Source: Limisphaera sp026417315 (GTDB taxonomy: Bacteria > Verrucomicrobiota > Verrucomicrobiia > Limisphaerales > Limisphaeraceae). From it: DNA of 64,000 bases. Both the position numbers and the translations under genes were made by a program. Shown in pieces: positions 62,772 through 64,000 of this stretch. The stretch lies in assembly GCF_049537125.1 (NCBI RefSeq), contig NZ_JBMVQY010000001.1, forward strand, positions 1,984,001-2,048,000. The letters are read 5' to 3'. The notes beneath the pieces were generated by a model, which saw only the letters and a program-made list of their open reading frames with translations, was not told where the DNA came from and searched no databases. The number at the start of each line of letters is the position of its first letter. Position 1 is the first letter of the stretch.

Positions 62772-64000
62772 ATGATTCCCATTCCGCTGTTGGCCGTGGC
62801 GGGCGGCAGCCCGTCGAGTTTGCTGCGCCTGAGCTTCGTCGATCTGGTCATCATCGTCATCTATTTCGCGGTCGTGCTGGGGATCGGCTATTACCTGAAG
62901 CGGTTCACCAGCACGGGGGAGGATTTCTTTCTGGCGGGGCGAAAGATGACCGCGTGGATTGCGGGGTTGAGCTTCATTTCGGCCAATCTCAGTTCGCTGG
63001 AGACGATGGGTTGGAGCGCCATGGCGTATCAGTACGGCATGCTGGGGGCGCACGCGTATTTCATCGGCGCCATTCCGGCCATCCTGTTTCTGGCCGTGGT
63101 GATGATGCCGTTTTATTACATCTGCAAGACCCATTCGGTGCCCGGGTATCTGAAGCTGCGGTACGGCGAGCCGGCGCGGGCCCTGGCGGGGATCACGTTC
63201 AGTTTTCTGACCATCATGGTCAGCGGGGCCAGCATGTTCGCGATGGCCAAGATCCTCAATCTGCTGCTGGGCTGGGACATGAACGTGAGCATCTGGGTTT
63301 CCTCGATCACCGTGGCCATTTACGTGGCCCTGGGCGGGCTGCTGTCGGCGGTGTTCAACGAGGTGTTGCAGTTTTTCCTGATCTGGGCCGGGTCGCTGTT
63401 GATCCCGATTCTGGGGTTGATTCATGCCGGGGGCTGGCGGGGGATGATGGAAAAGATTCAGCAGCATGCGCCGATCATTCATCCGACGGTTCAGAGCGCG
63501 GATTTCACCAGTCTGTGGCGGAATTTGGGCAGCTTCGACTCGAATCCGATGGGCATCGACTGGTTCGGGATGGTGTTCGGTCTGGGGCTGGCAGTGAGCT
63601 TTGGTTACTGGTGCACGGATTTCCTGCAGGTCCAACGGGTGATCGTGGCCAAGGATTTGCGGTCGGCGCAGAACGGGACGATCATCGGGGCCTTTTTGAA
63701 GATGATGGTGCCGATCATCGTGACCATTCCGGGGCTGTTGGGGCTGGCGGTGTTGTTGAATCCGGACGGTTCGCCGATGGTGCTGGTGCCGGAGAGCGAT
63801 CCGCGGGCGGGGATCACGCATCGCACGTACAATGACGTGCTGCCGCTGTTGATGGGCCAGTATCTGGGGCCGGGGCTGTTGGGGCTGGGCGTGACCGCGA
63901 TGATCGCGGGTTTCATGTCGGGCATGGCGGGCAACATCAGCGCCTTTGCCACGGTGTGGACGTACGATGTGTACAAGCCCTTGATTCGTCGGGAGGCCCC
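62772..64000 (+). CDS. Sodium:solute symporter (SSS family), 3' end outside window
   Basis: Open from MIPIPLLAVAGGSPSS to the right edge without a stop, 409 residues so far of a family normally 500-650. A string of membrane helices begins with VDLVIIVIYFAVVLGIGYYLKR, then AGRKMTAWIAGLSFISANLSSLETMGWSAMAYQYG, the SSS sodium-site region, GGLLSAVFNEVLQFFLIWAGSLLIPILGL, FGYWCTDFLQVQRVIVAKDL, and GVTAMIAGFMSGMAGNISAFATVWTYDVYKPL at the edge. This matches vSGLT-type sodium:sugar symporters. The start is the first Met before helix 1. Probably imports a sugar or organic acid with Na+. Confidence 0.9.
   Translation, partial: MIPIPLLAVAGGSPSSLLRLSFVDLVIIVIYFAVVLGIGYYLKRFTSTGEDFFLAGRKMTAWIAGLSFISANLSSLETMGWSAMAYQYGMLGAHAYFIGAIPAILFLAVVMMPFYYICKTHSVPGYLKLRYGEPARALAGITFSFLTIMVSGASMFAMAKILNLLLGWDMNVSIWVSSITVAIYVALGGLLSAVFNEVLQFFLIWAGSLLIPILGLIHAGGWRGMMEKIQQHAPIIHPTVQSADFTSLWRNLGSFDSNPMGIDWFGMVFGLGLAVSFGYWCTDFLQVQRVIVAKDLRSAQNGTIIGAFLKMMVPIIVTIPGLLGLAVLLNPDGSPMVLVPESDPRAGITHRTYNDVLPLLMGQYLGPGLLGLGVTAMIAGFMSGMAGNISAFATVWTYDVYKPLIRREA

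Overview
This is a 64 kb piece of a GC-rich bacterial chromosome. The gene content points to a flagellated Gram-negative relative of the Verrucomicrobiota (Limisphaera-like organisms fit well). Evidence: a TMTC-type TPR glycosyltransferase, L- and P-ring flagellar genes, Tat/Sec-exported sugar-active proteins, and intergenic palindromic repeat clusters of a kind common in this phylum. The assignment is an inference from gene content, not from a marker tree. Start codons were re-chosen from family motifs, ribosome-binding sites and translational overlaps.

Left part (1-30 kb), housekeeping and metabolic genes: a HAD phosphatase; a membrane TPR glycosyltransferase facing a polyprenol-phosphate mannosyltransferase; a Tat-exported sugar isomerase-like lipoprotein; a secreted GH-like protein; a zinc-finger/CoA-disulfide-reductase pair; a cyclic-nucleotide-sensing histidine kinase; and a two-gene AAA ATPase/TOPRIM-like candidate defence unit. 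Then come an HD-domain protein, a DUF58/VWA pair, a four-gene operon ending in a sigma-54 activator, a ParE/GyrB-type topoisomerase subunit, a cupin behind an FNR-type palindrome, and a molybdenum hydroxylase operon with its own cytidylyltransferase.

Middle (30-46.7 kb): a tight flagellar operon flgF-flgG-flgA-flgH-flgI-flgJ-flgN-flgK-flgL. It is preceded by a good sigma-54 -24/-12 promoter, which fits the sigma-54 activator encoded 11 kb upstream. Next are a secreted GH30-like/LamG enzyme, a DUF255 thioredoxin-fold protein, recA, ffh and tRNA-Tyr.

Right part (46.7-61.4 kb): an accessory defence island lying exactly between two inward-pointing tRNA genes, tRNA-Tyr(GUA) and tRNA-Ser(GGA). Its scaffold is a ruined type I restriction system. 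hsdM has lost its middle to a class II glutamine amidotransferase and carries a one-base insertion. hsdS is frameshifted at a C6 tract. hsdR has lost its ATPase motor, which is replaced by a 5.4 kb cassette of GHKL (MORC/MutL-like) ATPase, PD-(D/E)XK-DUF2075 NTPase, 5-methylcytosine methyltransferase (catalytic part only) and Vsr endonuclease. Other passengers are a HEPN/MNT toxin-antitoxin pair whose HEPN catalytic His is Arg, a DUF3800 protein, a GIY-YIG/DUF4357 nuclease, a decayed second hsdR 5' end, a piece of a second hsdM and a possible RAYT transposase scrap. The cassette inside hsdR is the most interesting system in the window.

The window ends with a 0.5 kb array of two alternating palindromic repeat modules and a sodium:solute symporter gene that runs off the right edge.
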